From Bacteroidota bacterium (GTDB lineage Bacteria > Bacteroidota > Bacteroidia > Cytophagales > Cytophagaceae): a stretch of DNA of 26,369 nucleotides. A program made the translations under genes and the position numbers. The DNA lies in NCBI GenBank assembly GCA_023391415.1, contig JAEWAY010000031.1:1-26369 (forward strand), given 5' to 3'. Shown piece by piece: positions 15,363 through 23,602 of the stretch. Position 1 is the first letter of the stretch, and the number at the start of each line of letters is the position of its first letter. Below the pieces are notes generated by a model that was not told the origin of the DNA, ran no database searches, and worked only from the letters and a program-made list of their open reading frames with translations.

Positions 15363-17903
15363 TCATTCTACATATACCTCATATACAAACGTATCGCCCT
15401 GGGAAAGGTCGAACCGGGCCTTGCCCGCCACCGTTTTCAACGCTATGGGGGACGATTGTTCGCCAGATAGATAAATCGGTTTTATCCGGATTTGTTTGTT
15501 CCCGGATTTAAATTCTATATACCCTTCCACTTTTCGTGCCAGTATGGGAAGTTCCCCGTGCTGGACCAGTCCCGTCCGGTTTCGGTTATACGTTTGTCCT
15601 GTCATTTTTACGGGAGTCGTCACGACCAGGTAAAAGGATTTTGATTCGGCCAGGGGCTTGTCTTCCGCCGAGACCGCGAACAGGCTGATCCATTCATTTC
15701 GCGTCTGGGCGCTAAACATGGGGAAGTCGAGATTCAGGTCTTTCAGGTCGCCCTCCATGCCTTGTATGTAGGGCGTATCGATCCGGAAGGTCCCTTTTTT
15801 ATAGTTGAGTTCCAGTTCCCCGGTTTCACTGGTCACCAGTCCCTGATCCTTTTTATACAGCGAAGTGTCCGGCGTATAGCCGGTGGATTTGCCGTCTTCG
15901 CCATATACTTTGGCCACCTTGGTGACGTATGGAAGGTAATCGTTTTTTTCGAGAAAATCGTCAAATAGCGGCAGCTTGTTCAATTGCTCCCGGCTGATCG
16001 GAATCTCGACCAGATTGGGGGCTTCCTTTACATAACGACGGAGAAAAAGAGGAGCCGCTACGACGCATTGGGCGAGTTGCTCCGGATCGCCGGCCATGCT
16101 GATGCTGGTCAGGGGAGAGGAGCCGGGCGTATAAAGTCCAAACTCGAACTGCATGAGCGCGTCCATGCCTTGCAGGCTGGCGTAGGCCGCTATAAAAGGC
16201 GCGCCCTCCAGACGGTATTCGTTCGGATAGCAATAGTTGTATTCCGTGATCATGATCGGTTTACCCTTCCACGCGAAACGGACCGTGTTGCCGATCACGT
16301 TGTTGGCCGGATCGCGCAGCATGGAAGTATTGTCGATAGGCGCGTAGACGATACGCGACCAGTCGTTGTCGATTTTCCAGACTTGTGGATGATCCCAGTA
16401 CGCGTTGGTAATGATCATGTCCAGCAGGCTGTTGTTGTATTGGTGCGCGAGTATGGGTATGGGAAAATTGCTTCCCGCGAGCATGCTTCGTATCCCGACA
16501 TGCTCTCGCAGATACTGGTACATTTCCTTATAGTATTTACGCTCGACTTCCGACAAGAACGCGATGGTCTCGTCAAGGTCTCCGCCGGGTCCTTCGCGCA
16601 GGAGCCGGTTGCCGCCTGTAGAATAGTCGACCTGTAGCCTGGCGAGTTTCTTGCCCGGATATTTCTTCTCAAATTGCCGCTGGAGCGTCTCGCGGTATTC
16701 GGGCGTGAGTATGTCGCCCTCAAAATGCAGAAAGACCGTTGATTCATTGATAAATTCCGAAGCGATGATCGCGGGTTCGTCTTTGTAGGCTACTCCCGTA
16801 TATTCGTTGACATGGTTGTACAACTGGCTCGCGTATTCCTTCTGGAGTCGGATCAGGTCCGGATCGAAATAGGCTACCTGCTTGCCTCCCAGGTCCGGCT
16901 GGGTTTTGTAGATACCGTCCGCTTCGGAAAACTGCCGGTGTACCAGCAGGTCCATAAAGATGTAAATCCCCTTTTGTTTTAGCCGCCAGATCAGGTAATC
17001 CAGTTTTCGCGTTGATTCGGGTGAGAGCTCGCGGGAGCTTTGCCGGTTGCCGAAGATGTTGGGCCTGGCCCAGGGAGCGTCCATATGGTGTAGCCGGACC
17101 AGATTGACGCCTACGCGGGCCAGTCTTTCCGCGAGGGTATCGGCCTGGGCTTTTTCCGGAAAACAGGAGCCGGCCGTAAGATTGGTTCCCCAGAAGCGGA
17201 CTTCATGTCCATTTTCAAATACCAACCGGTCGTTCTGAGCGCGTAAGAAGCCATGTTTTCCCGCGGGCGCGTCGAGCAGCCCCGACCAGTCCGCGTAGTG
17301 GGCGGCGCTGCCCTCGACCGGAACCGCTACCGGGTACCAGTCGCCCATATCGGCGGGCCCCATGCCCGAAGGCGCCGGAGCGAGCGGGTTGGCGCCGTCC
17401 AGCAGGATCAGGCTCAGGTCGTCAAACCAGGCCGTACCCCTCGCGTTGCCGATCACGGTCTGTACTTTGACGAACGCCGCGTCTTTGGGCACTTGATACT
17501 CTTTTTCGTAGTATGTCCAGTCCATATCGCCCTGAGCTTCGCCGGTTACTGTTTGGTAGCCGCCTGTCAGCCGCTTCGTCGCGTCCAGAAACTCCAGCGT
17601 AAAGCGGGCCATTTCCCAGGCTTCCGAGCCTTTTCGCACGTGTTGGACCCGGAGCCATCCGGATAACCGTACCTGGCGGGCATGTTCCGGTATCGGTACG
17701 ATCTGGTGCGCGCCGGTCCATTTCGCTTCGTCGGTACTTACTTTCAGGCTATACTTTCCGCTACGCGGTTCGCTGGAAAGCGCTCCGCCCCATAGCTCCC
17801 AGTCGCTTTCGCCATTTTCAAAACCGGGATTGAACAACGCGTTTTGAGCCGCGCTTCTGTGAAGTAGGCCGGATAGGAAAATCAATATGAAAAAATACTT
17901 CAT
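15363..17903 (-). CDS. Secreted clan GH-A glycoside hydrolase with N-terminal carbohydrate-binding-like domain
   Basis: I start at the ATG at 17903 (846 residues) because it gives a signal peptide MKYFFILIFLSGLLHRSAAQ; the frame extends 23 codons further without support. Residues about 20-170 look like a CenC-type beta-sandwich (NPGFENGESDWELWGGAL, then GTAWFDDLSLILLDG). A TIM-barrel follows: VRFWGTNLTAGSCFP, VNLVRLHHMDAPWA, YIFMDLLVHR, then the acid/base Glu E387 in SEFINEST and the nucleophile Glu E554 in IMITEYNYCYP. The 167-residue spacing and N-E / T-E-Y context fit clan GH-A (GH5-like); I cannot assign a family. A C-terminal beta domain (about 720-846) completes it. The substrate is unknown, presumably a plant or algal polysaccharide handled outside the cytoplasm. 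Confidence 0.88.
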   Translation of the reverse strand: MKYFFILIFLSGLLHRSAAQNALFNPGFENGESDWELWGGALSSEPRSGKYSLKVSTDEAKWTGAHQIVPIPEHARQVRLSGWLRVQHVRKGSEAWEMARFTLEFLDATKRLTGGYQTVTGEAQGDMDWTYYEKEYQVPKDAAFVKVQTVIGNARGTAWFDDLSLILLDGANPLAPAPSGMGPADMGDWYPVAVPVEGSAAHYADWSGLLDAPAGKHGFLRAQNDRLVFENGHEVRFWGTNLTAGSCFPEKAQADTLAERLARVGVNLVRLHHMDAPWARPNIFGNRQSSRELSPESTRKLDYLIWRLKQKGIYIFMDLLVHRQFSEADGIYKTQPDLGGKQVAYFDPDLIRLQKEYASQLYNHVNEYTGVAYKDEPAIIASEFINESTVFLHFEGDILTPEYRETLQRQFEKKYPGKKLARLQVDYSTGGNRLLREGPGGDLDETIAFLSEVERKYYKEMYQYLREHVGIRSMLAGSNFPIPILAHQYNNSLLDMIITNAYWDHPQVWKIDNDWSRIVYAPIDNTSMLRDPANNVIGNTVRFAWKGKPIMITEYNYCYPNEYRLEGAPFIAAYASLQGMDALMQFEFGLYTPGSSPLTSISMAGDPEQLAQCVVAAPLFLRRYVKEAPNLVEIPISREQLNKLPLFDDFLEKNDYLPYVTKVAKVYGEDGKSTGYTPDTSLYKKDQGLVTSETGELELNYKKGTFRIDTPYIQGMEGDLKDLNLDFPMFSAQTRNEWISLFAVSAEDKPLAESKSFYLVVTTPVKMTGQTYNRNRTGLVQHGELPILARKVEGYIEFKSGNKQIRIKPIYLSGEQSSPIALKTVAGKARFDLSQGDTFVYEVYVE

Positions 17904-18062
17904 GAAAACGCTCTTAATGGTAAAACGTTTGAAACATGGTGTAAAATACGCGTTTTTTTCCTCCTGAGACAAAAACTAAGCGGTTATTATTAGGTTATTA
18001 CCATATATTTTATTTCATTGTATCGATAGGTAAATAGGGAAATTATTAAATTATTTTTTTTC
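17904..18062. promoter_or_regulatory. Divergent regulatory region between glycoside hydrolase and trehalose gene
   Basis: A 159-bp AT-rich spacer carrying the promoters of both divergent genes. Visible elements are an 8-bp palindrome AAACGTTT at 17923-17930 with a central CG, as in LacI-family operators, 20 nt before the hydrolase start; a direct repeat GGTTATTA...GGTTATTA at about 17982-18000; and TATATTTT as a weak -7-like match toward the trehalose gene. None is strong enough to name a regulator. Confidence 0.3.
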
Positions 18063-20273
18063 ATGTCAAAGACCATTATTATATCCAACCGTTTACCCAT
18101 CAGCATATCCCGCGATCAGGACAATGAGCTCGTGTACCTGCCGAGCGCCGGAGGACTGGCGACCGGATTGGGTTCCATATACAAGCAGGGCGACAATATC
18201 TGGATAGGCTGGCCGGGAATCTATCTGGAAAGCGAAGAGGAAGAAAATCAAGTCGCCCTGGAATTAAAAAAAGAAAATATGGCTCCCGTGTACCTGACGC
18301 AGGAAGATATCGAACTCTTTTACGAAGGGTTTAGCAATTCCACGCTGTGGCCCCTTTTTCATTATGTCCCCAAGTATACGCAGTTTCAGGAGTCCTTCTG
18401 GGACTCCTACAAAAAGGTTAATGAGATGTTCGCCAGCGTCGTGCTCGAGCTGGCTGGCCCGGACGATCTGATCTGGGTGCATGACTACCAGTTGTTGCTG
18501 CTGCCCAAACTGCTCAGAGACAAGCTTCCCGCGGCGACCATAGGCTTTTTTCAGCATATTCCGTTTCCGAGTTATGAGATATTCCGGATACTGCCCTGGC
18601 GCAGAGAACTGCTGTACGGAATGATTGGCGCCGATCTGGTAGGTTTCCATACATTCGACGATGTGAGGCACTTTCTGAGCGCCGCCAGCCGTATCATAGG
18701 ATTGGACAATAAGATGGGACAGATCCGGGTCAAGCACCGCGTAGTGCAGATCGACTCTTTTCCCATGGGTATCGACTATGAAAAGTTTGTCAACGCGTTG
18801 CACGCCGAGGATGTCATTGATGAGGTGGAAAACTACAAACACTATCTGGGCAATAAGAAACTGATCATATCCATCGATCGCCTGGATTATTCCAAGGGGA
18901 TTCCCGAACGGCTTATGGCTTTCGATCTTTTTCTGGAGCGGTATCCGGAATACAGGGAGCAGGTCTCGCTGGTCATGGTGGTGGTTCCATCCAGGGACCA
19001 GGTAGACTTGTACCGAAAGCTCAAAAACGAGATTGACGAGCAGGTCGGCCGGATCAATGGAAAATACGGCAACCTCACCTGGATGCCCATACATTATTTT
19101 TACCGCGGGTTTCCTTTTCATACCATTGTCGCCTTCTATACCATGTCGGACATAGCCCTGGTTACTCCCTTGCGCGACGGCATGAATCTGGTATGCAAGG
19201 AGTTTATCGCCAGCAAGACCGACAAAAACGGCGTGCTGATCCTGAGCGAGATGGCGGGCGCTTCCAAAGAGTTGTCGGAAGCCTTGATTATCAATCCCTT
19301 TGACGTCAATGAAATGGTGGACGCGCTGTATCAGGCCTGTGTCATGCCCGAAGACGAGCAGCACCGCCGTATGGAGGAGTTGCAGCATATTGTCAGGCGC
19401 TATGATATCCACAACTGGGTTCAGTTATTTATGAAGCGACTGAGCATCACCAAGGAGCGCCAGGGCGAACTGGAAGTCAAGCGGCTTACCCGGGCTTCCC
19501 GGGAAGACCTCATACAACATTACAAAAGCGCCCGCAAACGAATACTCTTCCTGGATTACGACGGCACGCTGATGCCATTCAACAAGGATCCCGAAAAGGT
19601 ACGCCCCGACGGGCAATTGCTGGATATTTTGAATAAGATATCCGCGGACGAGCGCAATACCATCGTGATCATAAGCGGGAGGGATAAAGAGTCGCTCGAT
19701 CAGTGGCTGGGACACCTGGGAGTGGACATGATCGCGGAACACGGCGTCTGGATTAAGGAAAACCGGCCATACTGGAGTCTTTTTGAATACATCACCGACG
19801 AATGGAAGGCCGCGATCAAGCCTATATTGGAGATGTATGTGGACCGGACTCCGGGCTCCTTTATCGAGCATAAGGATTATTCGCTCGTATGGCATTTCAG
19901 GAAGGCGGATATCGCTTTTGGCGAATTGCGTTCGCGCGAACTGATCAACCATTTGCAGATCATGTTGACCAATAGCAATATCAAAATTCTGGAAGGCAAC
20001 AAAGTAGTGGAGATCAAAAACTCGGAAATCAACAAGGGTCGGGCCGCCCTGAAGTGGCTGCAGGAAGAGTACGACTTCATTATGGCCGTAGGGGATGACT
20101 GGACGGATGAAGATACCTTTGAGGTGATGCCGGATTCCGCGTACACCATCAAGGTCGGCTTTTCGCCTACCAACGCCAGTTACAATATTGAATCGCACGA
20201 GGACTTGAGGGAACTGCTGGAAACGATGGCCAAAGAAACGGAAGAGGAAGTCGCGGCCGGTTCAGAAAAATAA
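18063..20273 (+). CDS. Bifunctional trehalose-6-phosphate synthase / trehalose-phosphatase
   Basis: A 736-residue fusion of OtsA and OtsB activities that makes trehalose from UDP-glucose (or another NDP-glucose) and glucose-6-phosphate in the cytosol. Residues 1-465 are a GT20 synthase: SNRLPISI (8-15), PSAGGLATGL (27-36), WVHDYQLLLLP (138-148), FFQHIPFPS (162-170), the phosphate-contacting DRLDYSKGIPER (272-283), and TPLRDGMNLVCKEFIAS (368-384). Residues 490-725 are a HAD phosphatase: D498/D500 in LFLDYDGTL, ISGRD (537-541), AEHGVW (558-563) and GDDWTDED (677-684). Both halves retain the catalytic residues I can check, so a fully active enzyme is expected. It is monocistronic, divergent from the hydrolase and convergent with rrf2, and likely serves osmotic or desiccation protection. 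Confidence 0.97.
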   Translation: MSKTIIISNRLPISISRDQDNELVYLPSAGGLATGLGSIYKQGDNIWIGWPGIYLESEEEENQVALELKKENMAPVYLTQEDIELFYEGFSNSTLWPLFHYVPKYTQFQESFWDSYKKVNEMFASVVLELAGPDDLIWVHDYQLLLLPKLLRDKLPAATIGFFQHIPFPSYEIFRILPWRRELLYGMIGADLVGFHTFDDVRHFLSAASRIIGLDNKMGQIRVKHRVVQIDSFPMGIDYEKFVNALHAEDVIDEVENYKHYLGNKKLIISIDRLDYSKGIPERLMAFDLFLERYPEYREQVSLVMVVVPSRDQVDLYRKLKNEIDEQVGRINGKYGNLTWMPIHYFYRGFPFHTIVAFYTMSDIALVTPLRDGMNLVCKEFIASKTDKNGVLILSEMAGASKELSEALIINPFDVNEMVDALYQACVMPEDEQHRRMEELQHIVRRYDIHNWVQLFMKRLSITKERQGELEVKRLTRASREDLIQHYKSARKRILFLDYDGTLMPFNKDPEKVRPDGQLLDILNKISADERNTIVIISGRDKESLDQWLGHLGVDMIAEHGVWIKENRPYWSLFEYITDEWKAAIKPILEMYVDRTPGSFIEHKDYSLVWHFRKADIAFGELRSRELINHLQIMLTNSNIKILEGNKVVEIKNSEINKGRAALKWLQEEYDFIMAVGDDWTDEDTFEVMPDSAYTIKVGFSPTNASYNIESHEDLRELLETMAKETEEEVAAGSEK

Positions 20274-20281
20274 ACGATCGC

Positions 20282-20324
20282 CTTTTTCAACCCGCCAGTG
20301 GTTGGACCGGGCGGGTTGAAAAAG
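20282..20324. terminator. 15-bp hairpin between convergent trehalose and rrf2 genes
   Basis: Arms 20282-20296 (CTTTTTCAACCCGCC) and 20310-20324 (GGCGGGTTGAAAAAG) pair perfectly around a 13-nt loop. The position is ideal for a bidirectional terminator. However, the T run is on the 5' arm and the A run on the 3' arm, the reverse of an intrinsic terminator, so no U tail follows the stem on either strand. It may instead protect 3' ends or act with a factor. Confidence 0.6.
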
Positions 20325-20326
20325 AG

Positions 20327-20791
20327 TTAGTTTACCCTTTCGGGATCTTCCGGTTTTGGCGTCTCTTTCCTGGCCTGTTCAAACGCGACGATATCGGCCA
20401 GCGTGTTTTTTTTCAGCAGGTTGACCGTTTCTTCTTTCACCTCCATAAACACGTCCCGTATCCCGCAGGCTTCTTCATCTTCGCACTCGTCGCAGCGTTC
20501 ATAGTATTTGTAGCTTACACAGGGGAGCAGCGCTATGGCCCCGTCAAAAAGCCGTACCACCGTAGCCAAGTTGACTTCACCGGGTGGTTTTATGAGGTAG
20601 TAACCACCACCTTTTCCTTTCTTACTATTCAGTATTCCCGCGTTTCTCAGATCCAGCAGGATCGCCTCAAGAAATTTTTTCGGAATTTTCTCTTCTTTAG
20701 CGATCTCACTGATCAGGATGGGCCCCCGATCGTATTTTCTCGTTAGGTTTACCAGCGCGTTAATAGCGTATTTGGCTTTTTTAGAAAGCAT
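20327..20791 (-). CDS. Rrf2-family transcriptional regulator with Cys cluster
   Basis: A 154-residue Rrf2/IscR-type regulator. The winged-helix domain is typical: MLSKKAKYAINALVNLTRKY at the start, ILISEIAKEEKIPKKFLEAI as the recognition unit, and SKKGKGGGYYLIKPP as the wing. The sensor part has cysteines C91, C100, C103 and C109, compatible with an iron-sulfur cluster; spacing differs slightly from IscR (C92, C98, C104). Relatives respond to Fe-S status, nitric oxide or cysteine metabolites. The C-terminal tail is charged and likely flexible. It has its own well-matched promoter upstream, overlapped by an inverted repeat, so autoregulation is plausible. Confidence 0.93.
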   Translation of the reverse strand: MLSKKAKYAINALVNLTRKYDRGPILISEIAKEEKIPKKFLEAILLDLRNAGILNSKKGKGGGYYLIKPPGEVNLATVVRLFDGAIALLPCVSYKYYERCDECEDEEACGIRDVFMEVKEETVNLLKKNTLADIVAFEQARKETPKPEDPERVN

Positions 20792-20811
20792 TATTCAACG
20801 GGTCAGTCGCC

Positions 20812-20842
20812 CAAATGTATGGATTATAATGTAATTAATCAA
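20812..20842 (-). promoter_or_regulatory. Bacteroidota-type promoter of rrf2
   Basis: On the minus strand TTG (20842-20840) is followed after 20 nt by TACATTTG (20819-20812), a perfect match to the -7 consensus TAnnTTTG of the Bacteroidota primary sigma factor. Transcription would begin near 20805, giving a leader of about 14 nt before the ATG at 20791. This is the best promoter in the window. Confidence 0.6.
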
Positions 20843-20859
20843 CCGCGGTGTTTGATTAA
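20835..20859. promoter_or_regulatory. Inverted repeat overlapping the rrf2 -33 element (possible operator)
   Basis: Perfect 8-bp arms TTAATCAA (20835-20842) and TTGATTAA (20852-20859) with a 9-bp spacer. One arm covers the -33 TTG of the rrf2 promoter and the other lies in the last codons of the upstream TMEM220-like gene. The geometry suits a dimeric repressor such as Rrf2 itself. It could alternatively be a weak terminator hairpin for the upstream gene. Confidence 0.4.
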
Positions 20860-21249
20860 CGGCTTACCGTCTGACTTATTGGACGATCCCCGCTTTTTTA
20901 CGCTGTAATAGTAAAAGGCGTATATCCCCAGCGCCGCGAAGCATATCATGGAGCCGAGACTTTCCCGGGCTTCTTCCATGGATACCGTCTTCATGGACAT
21001 GGATTGATTGCTGAGTTCATCACTGATCCAGACGCTGAGCGAGGGAGGAAAGGTATACAGCGAAAATCCGAGATAAAGGAGCGCGAGCGGCAATATCGCC
21101 AGCAGGGGATAGCGCCCGCGGTACACCGCGTAGCTGATCGCCGCCGGAACAAGGTAAAAGGGTACCCAGATATACGGATCAGGATCGTTGAGCTGCGCCA
21201 GGGTAAAAAGGGTGAAAAGAATGATGAAGACAAAGGCGAGGTATTTCAT
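20839..21249 (-). CDS. TMEM220-like small membrane protein
   Basis: A 136-residue protein with four hydrophobic segments (about 3-18, 29-43, 48-66 and 98-115). The conserved LAQLNDPDPYIWVPFYLVPA (17-36) is the signature of the transmembrane protein 220 family, whose function is unknown in bacteria and eukaryotes. The C-terminus is basic and probably cytoplasmic (KKRGSSNKSDGKPLIKHRG). The start is the ATG at 21249, 18 nt after the stop of the 98-residue gene, so the two are likely in one transcript. Confidence 0.8.
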   Translation of the reverse strand: MKYLAFVFIILFTLFTLAQLNDPDPYIWVPFYLVPAAISYAVYRGRYPLLAILPLALLYLGFSLYTFPPSLSVWISDELSNQSMSMKTVSMEEARESLGSMICFAALGIYAFYYYSVKKRGSSNKSDGKPLIKHRG

Positions 21250-21267
21250 GGTATAGTTTTGATATAG

Positions 21268-21564
21268 TCAGTGTATCCCGGATTTTACAAAATCGATAAA
21301 CCGGCTGGCGGTTTCCATGGCCTTGTCCCGGGACAACTCCGGATTGTACTGGGGGAGCCACAACGAAAATTCGTCCAGCAGTGTCTGATCGAGCGCTTCC
21401 GGATGTTCGACGAAGCGATTGAACGAGGCGAACTCGATAAATACGTGCAGGATGTGCTCCGTCAGCGGAGAAGCTCCATACGCCTCGCGGTACAGGCGGA
21501 GTCGTTTTTCCAATTCTTCCTGAAAGAAGTCGTAACCCAGCGCTTCATCCAGAGAACTTGCCAT
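21268..21564 (-). CDS. Hypothetical protein, 98 residues
   Basis: Not recognised. A small, acidic, all-helical-looking protein (LDEALGYDFFQEELEKRLRL, then HILHVFIEFASFNRFVEHPE and a C-terminal AMETASRFIDFVKSGIH) without membrane segments or cysteines. It overlaps the hydrolase stop by 20 nt and precedes the TMEM220-like gene closely, which supports translation in an operon. Confidence 0.7.
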   Translation of the reverse strand: MASSLDEALGYDFFQEELEKRLRLYREAYGASPLTEHILHVFIEFASFNRFVEHPEALDQTLLDEFSLWLPQYNPELSRDKAMETASRFIDFVKSGIH

Positions 21565-22210
21565 CCCGTATGTTTTTTAATACTGTAGGATCAATGTCGT
21601 GCGCGCCTTCAAAGGTAATAATCTTCAGGTCTGGCTTGACGGTTTTCATCTCCTCGATTTGTTCCAGATGCTCTTTCTTGAGAAAGGGATCCTGCAAACC
21701 GTAGACCACAGTGGTATTCTTGTCGTAAAAACTCCGCGCGTTAAACTCGAAGTCGTTATTCAGATCGGGAGGAAATACACCCGCCCAGAGAATAATTTGT
21801 GAAACGGGAATGTCGCTCGCGGCCAGCCAGCGACACACCGTCGCTACGCCCTGCGAAAACCCGAGCGCGTTTAGCTTAACCGCGCTCCAGTCGATTTGTT
21901 CGCCCAGTCGCTTGTACAGCGTCTCGAGAAAGCCGAGATAATCCCTGATATCCTCCTCCCGGTCCGTTTTGGTCATCCAGGACGCTCCGACCCGTCCGCT
22001 AAATCCATGCAGATAAAACCGGTGCGGCGCTTCCGGCGCCACGATCAGCGTCTCCGGACCCGACAGGATCTCAAATTTCCGGATAAAAAACTCCGCGAGC
22101 TGGCCATAGCCATGGCATACGATCCATACTTCCTTCACAGAATCCCTGATATCGCCCAGCGTAAAATATCGGGCTGTTTTTTGTATCTGAATAGTGTTTT
22201 TCCGTATCAT
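21545..22210 (-). CDS. Alpha/beta hydrolase (phospholipase/carboxylesterase-like)
   Basis: A 221-residue cytosolic serine hydrolase. VWIVCHGYGQLAEFF (about 28-42) gives the oxyanion-hole region, LGFSQGVATVCRWLA (about 114-128) the nucleophile elbow G-x-S-x-G, VVYGLQDPF the acid strand, and FEGAHDID the catalytic His near the C-terminus. This resembles the phospholipase/carboxylesterase (YpfH/EstB-like) group. The start at ATG 22210 (MIRKNTIQIQKTARYF) is chosen because the frame, though open for 404 more codons upstream, there runs antisense to the saccharopine-dehydrogenase-like gene. It heads the operon with the 98-residue and TMEM220-like genes. Confidence 0.88.
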   Translation of the reverse strand: MIRKNTIQIQKTARYFTLGDIRDSVKEVWIVCHGYGQLAEFFIRKFEILSGPETLIVAPEAPHRFYLHGFSGRVGASWMTKTDREEDIRDYLGFLETLYKRLGEQIDWSAVKLNALGFSQGVATVCRWLAASDIPVSQIILWAGVFPPDLNNDFEFNARSFYDKNTTVVYGLQDPFLKKEHLEQIEEMKTVKPDLKIITFEGAHDIDPTVLKNIRDGKFSG

Positions 22211-22261
22211 GCTATATGGAACAAATTTATACCAATTTGTATTACATTTTGAGAATAAAAA
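22211..22261. promoter_or_regulatory. Divergent promoter region with inverted repeat
   Basis: In 51 bp between two divergent starts lies ACAAATTTATACCAATTTGT (22221-22240), a perfect 7-bp inverted repeat (ACAAATT/AATTTGT) with a 6-bp spacer. On the minus strand TAAATTTG (22229-22222) is a perfect TAnnTTTG -7 match inside the repeat, but no -33 TTG is at the right distance and the leader would be very short. Confidence 0.35.
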
Positions 22262-23602
22262 TTGAATAGGTTGAAAAATATTGTGGTTTTTGGCGCCGGG
22301 CGGTCTTCCACCGCCCTGATTGAGTATCTGGCAGCGCGCGCCGGGCGCGCCGACTGGCATATTACCATCGCCGACCGGATCATGGCGCCCGGCCTGGATA
22401 AGCTGAAGGAAAGCGGGCGCGTGACGCTGGCCGCCTTTGACCTGGACCATGACCGGCAAAGAAATGATCTGACGCGGGAGGCCGACGTGGTTATTTCCAT
22501 GTTGCCCCCCGCCATGCACAGCGTGATCGCGAAGACTTGCCTGGCCTACGGCAAGCATTTTTTGACCGCCTCTTACGTGTCGGATGAAATCATGGCGATG
22601 GACGCGGCGGCGAAGGAAAAAGGCCTGCTTTTTTTGATGGAGGCGGGACTCGATCCCGGTATAGACCATATGTCCGCCATGAAAGAGATCAACGCCATAC
22701 GGGGGCGAGGCGACAAGCTCGTTTCCTTCCGTTCGTATACCGGCGGGCTTGTAGCTCCGGAGTCGGACGACAACCCCTGGCATTACAAAATCAGTTGGAA
22801 TCCCCGCAACGTGATACTCGCCGGTCAGGGGGCCGCGGCCTGGCTGGAAAACGGAAAGATGAAGCGTATACCTTATCACCGCTTGTTTGAGCGGACTACG
22901 GAAGTGGAAGTCGAAGGCCACGGAACTTTTGAGGGATATATGAACAGGGATTCGCCGCGCTACCTTCGCCTGTACGGCCTGGACAACGTGGAGACGTTTA
23001 TACGGGGCACGTTGAGAAAGGCTCCTTTTTGCAGGGCCTGGAACTGTTTTGTACGATTGGGAATGACCAGCGACGACTATGTATTGGAGCGGTCGGAAGA
23101 ACTGACCTGGGCGGATTTTACGGAAGCCTTCCTGCCCGAGGGGGGAGGTAGCCTCCGGCAACGCTTTATGGATTGTCTCGGGCTCCGCGGCGGAGACGAA
23201 GTAATGAAGCTGATGGAGGATAGCGGAATATTTTCGGACCGCCGCGCCGGGCTGCCTTCCGCTACTCCGGCCATGCTTTTGCAAAAGTTGTTTGAGGAGG
23301 TCTGGCAAATGAAGCCGGGCGACAGGGATATGATTGTAATGCAGCACCAATTTGGCGCGCGGACGGAAGAAGGAGCCTATACGAAATACGCTTCGCTTGT
23401 GGTCCGGGGCGATGAGCGGCATTCGGCCATGTCCCGTACGGTAGGATTGCCTCTGGGGATAGCTTGTCGTCTGCTGCTGGAAGGAAAGCTGTCATTGAGG
23501 GGAGTGCGGATCCCCGTAGCCGGAGAATTGTATGATCCTATCCTGCGGGAACTGGAAACGCTGGGTATACACTTCGCGGAACGGACAGAATCCGGCGGCT
23601 GA
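22262..23602 (+). CDS. Saccharopine dehydrogenase family protein (L-glutamate-forming type)
   Basis: A 446-residue NAD(P)-dependent enzyme similar to the LYS9-type saccharopine reductase. The Rossmann start is KNIVVFGAGRSSTALIEYLA, followed by ADVVISMLPPAMHSVIAKTC, HFLTASYVSDEIMAMD and the family hallmark MEAGLDPGIDHMSAMKEINA, then FRSYTGGLVAPESDDNPWHY and KISWNPRNVI. It probably acts in lysine metabolism, but the partner enzyme is not in the window. No ATG is available: starts are TTG at 22262 or TTG at 22271, the latter giving MKNIVVFGAGRSS, the usual family start. The stop is TGA at 23600-23602. The C-terminus after GVRIPVAGELYDP... is unusual, because the same tail is found again in frame downstream. 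Confidence 0.92.
   Translation: MNRLKNIVVFGAGRSSTALIEYLAARAGRADWHITIADRIMAPGLDKLKESGRVTLAAFDLDHDRQRNDLTREADVVISMLPPAMHSVIAKTCLAYGKHFLTASYVSDEIMAMDAAAKEKGLLFLMEAGLDPGIDHMSAMKEINAIRGRGDKLVSFRSYTGGLVAPESDDNPWHYKISWNPRNVILAGQGAAAWLENGKMKRIPYHRLFERTTEVEVEGHGTFEGYMNRDSPRYLRLYGLDNVETFIRGTLRKAPFCRAWNCFVRLGMTSDDYVLERSEELTWADFTEAFLPEGGGSLRQRFMDCLGLRGGDEVMKLMEDSGIFSDRRAGLPSATPAMLLQKLFEEVWQMKPGDRDMIVMQHQFGARTEEGAYTKYASLVVRGDERHSAMSRTVGLPLGIACRLLLEGKLSLRGVRIPVAGELYDPILRELETLGIHFAERTESGG

Noticed and set aside
15984..16637. Plus-strand 217-codon frame within the glycoside hydrolase
   Set aside because: Antisense shadow of the catalytic domain; no signal, domain or promoter.
17904..17972. Upstream TTG start of the glycoside hydrolase (23 extra residues)
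   Set aside because: It would place a charged leader before the signal peptide that begins at the ATG at 17903.
18264..20198. Long minus-strand frames (382 and 257 codons) inside the trehalose gene
   Set aside because: They are shadows of a gene with clear GT20 and HAD motifs; their sequence has no recognisable domain.
22211..23422. Upstream extension of the alpha/beta hydrolase frame to 625 residues
   Set aside because: It runs antisense to the well-supported saccharopine-dehydrogenase-like gene and its translation is low-quality His/Arg/Gly/Pro-rich sequence without family features.
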